A stretch of DNA of 6,156 nucleotides from Promethearchaeum sp. (GTDB lineage: Archaea > Asgardarchaeota > Lokiarchaeia > Sigyniarchaeales > Promethearchaeaceae). The translations under genes and the position numbers were made by a program. The stretch covers positions 1 through 6,156 of the forward strand of contig JAUWPK010000232.1 of assembly GCA_030611625.1 (NCBI GenBank), given 5' to 3'. Under the pieces are notes generated by a model. That model was given only the letters and a program-made list of their open reading frames with translations. It ran no database searches and was not told where the DNA came from. Shown in pieces: positions 5,571 to 6,156 of this stretch (positions within the stretch are counted from its first letter, which is position 1; each line of letters opens with the position of its first letter).

Positions 5571-6156
5571 ATGTCTTACATTGGTTATGTTCTTCTTGTA
5601 GTTGGTATCATCTTACTGGCACTCATCGGCAATTTTTTGTCTACCATGATGGCTGCTAAATCCCAAAAAATCCTTTTGGAAGAGAAAATCCCCGAAATCT
5701 TTTGCTTACGAGATGGTCAAGTGAATTATTATGCAATCCGCATCAAGGAATCGATTATTCTGATTGATACAGGATACGGAAAAAAACTAAAGTCACAATT
5801 CAAGCAGTTGGGGTTACAAATAGATAAGGTTTCGGATATCTTTTTAACTCACATCGATCCGGATCATAGTGGAGGATTACCGCATTTTCCCAATGCAAAG
5901 GTGTATATATCTCCGGAAGAGCGCCAAATGACCGACGGTTCAACTCTGAGATTTAAATTTCCGAAAGTATATGGGAAGTTGGACCGTCCTAACATGATTG
6001 ATTTAACGATGAATTCCCAGTTAAATATTGAAGGAATTTCCATTCTACCAATACCTACACCTGGTCATACTCCAGGTCATACCGCCTATCTTGTCAATGA
6101 TACCTATTTATTTACAGGAGATACTATTCGGTTGAAAAAGTCCGGAAAAATTATTC
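5571..6156 (+). CDS. Membrane-anchored metallo-beta-lactamase-fold hydrolase (3' end outside window)
   Basis: A partial gene; 195 complete codons are present and the frame runs off the right edge. Residues about 4-24 form one hydrophobic segment, predicting an N-terminal membrane anchor or uncleaved signal. The MBL fold follows: the strand ending in IDTG (65-68), then the metal motif at 93-99 reading T-H94-I-D96-P-D98-H99 followed by Ser-Gly-Gly, then PTPGHTPGH (162-170) supplying H166, and FTGD with D184. The third motif position is Asp instead of the classical His (HxDxDH), a variant found in many lactamase_B proteins, which may change metal use at site 1. The fold hydrolyses esters, thioesters, lactams or phosphoesters; the substrate is not deducible. 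ATG 5571 is chosen because it supplies the hydrophobic segment and lies 25 nt after a strong TATA box. It has its own promoter rather than being in an operon with TFB. Confidence 0.9.
   Translation, partial: MSYIGYVLLVVGIILLALIGNFLSTMMAAKSQKILLEEKIPEIFCLRDGQVNYYAIRIKESIILIDTGYGKKLKSQFKQLGLQIDKVSDIFLTHIDPDHSGGLPHFPNAKVYISPEERQMTDGSTLRFKFPKVYGKLDRPNMIDLTMNSQLNIEGISILPIPTPGHTPGHTAYLVNDTYLFTGDTIRLKKSGKII

Overview
The window reads as AT-rich archaeal DNA. The strongest marker is a transcription initiation factor B (TFB) gene on the + strand (4594-5502) with a B-reader and both cyclin repeats. A good archaeal TATA box sits at leaderless spacing before the last gene, and the genes are separated by T-rich terminators rather than GC-rich hairpins. 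The TFB zinc-ribbon lead (Cys-Cys-x-x-Pro-Asp, closer to eukaryotic TFIIB than to euryarchaeal TFB), the uncharacterised archaeal radical SAM protein and the TetR regulator would suit an Asgard-type archaeon. That placement is an inference, not proof.

Layout. Positions 45-818 (+) encode a TetR-family regulator whose frame stays open to the left window edge. Positions 819-894 form a short convergent gap with T-rich termination signals for both strands. Positions 4330 down to 895 (-) hold four genes with gaps of only 11-23 nt, almost certainly one operon. In transcription order they are a GNAT acetyltransferase, a membrane-anchored protein with a possible degenerate alpha/beta-hydrolase-like core, a nucleotidyltransferase with a C-terminal helix-turn-helix, and a radical SAM enzyme with unusual cysteine spacing. 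Positions 4331-4593 form a divergent regulatory region between this operon and TFB. It contains 10-11 nt phased repeats and no gene. TFB follows on the + strand. A 68-nt gap with a hairpin/T-tract and a TATA box then leads into a membrane-anchored metallo-beta-lactamase-fold protein (5571 to the right edge, incomplete).

How the genes may work together. The four-gene minus-strand operon is the most interesting unit: an acetyl transfer enzyme, a nucleotidyl transfer enzyme and a radical SAM enzyme with a membrane-anchored partner could form a small modification pathway. The substrate cannot be read from sequence. TFB is a general transcription factor, and its leader looks as if it may be controlled by a protein binding phased repeats. 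TetR and the MBL-fold protein look like independent single-gene units. No RNA genes, CRISPR arrays, insertion sequences or mobile-element signatures were seen.
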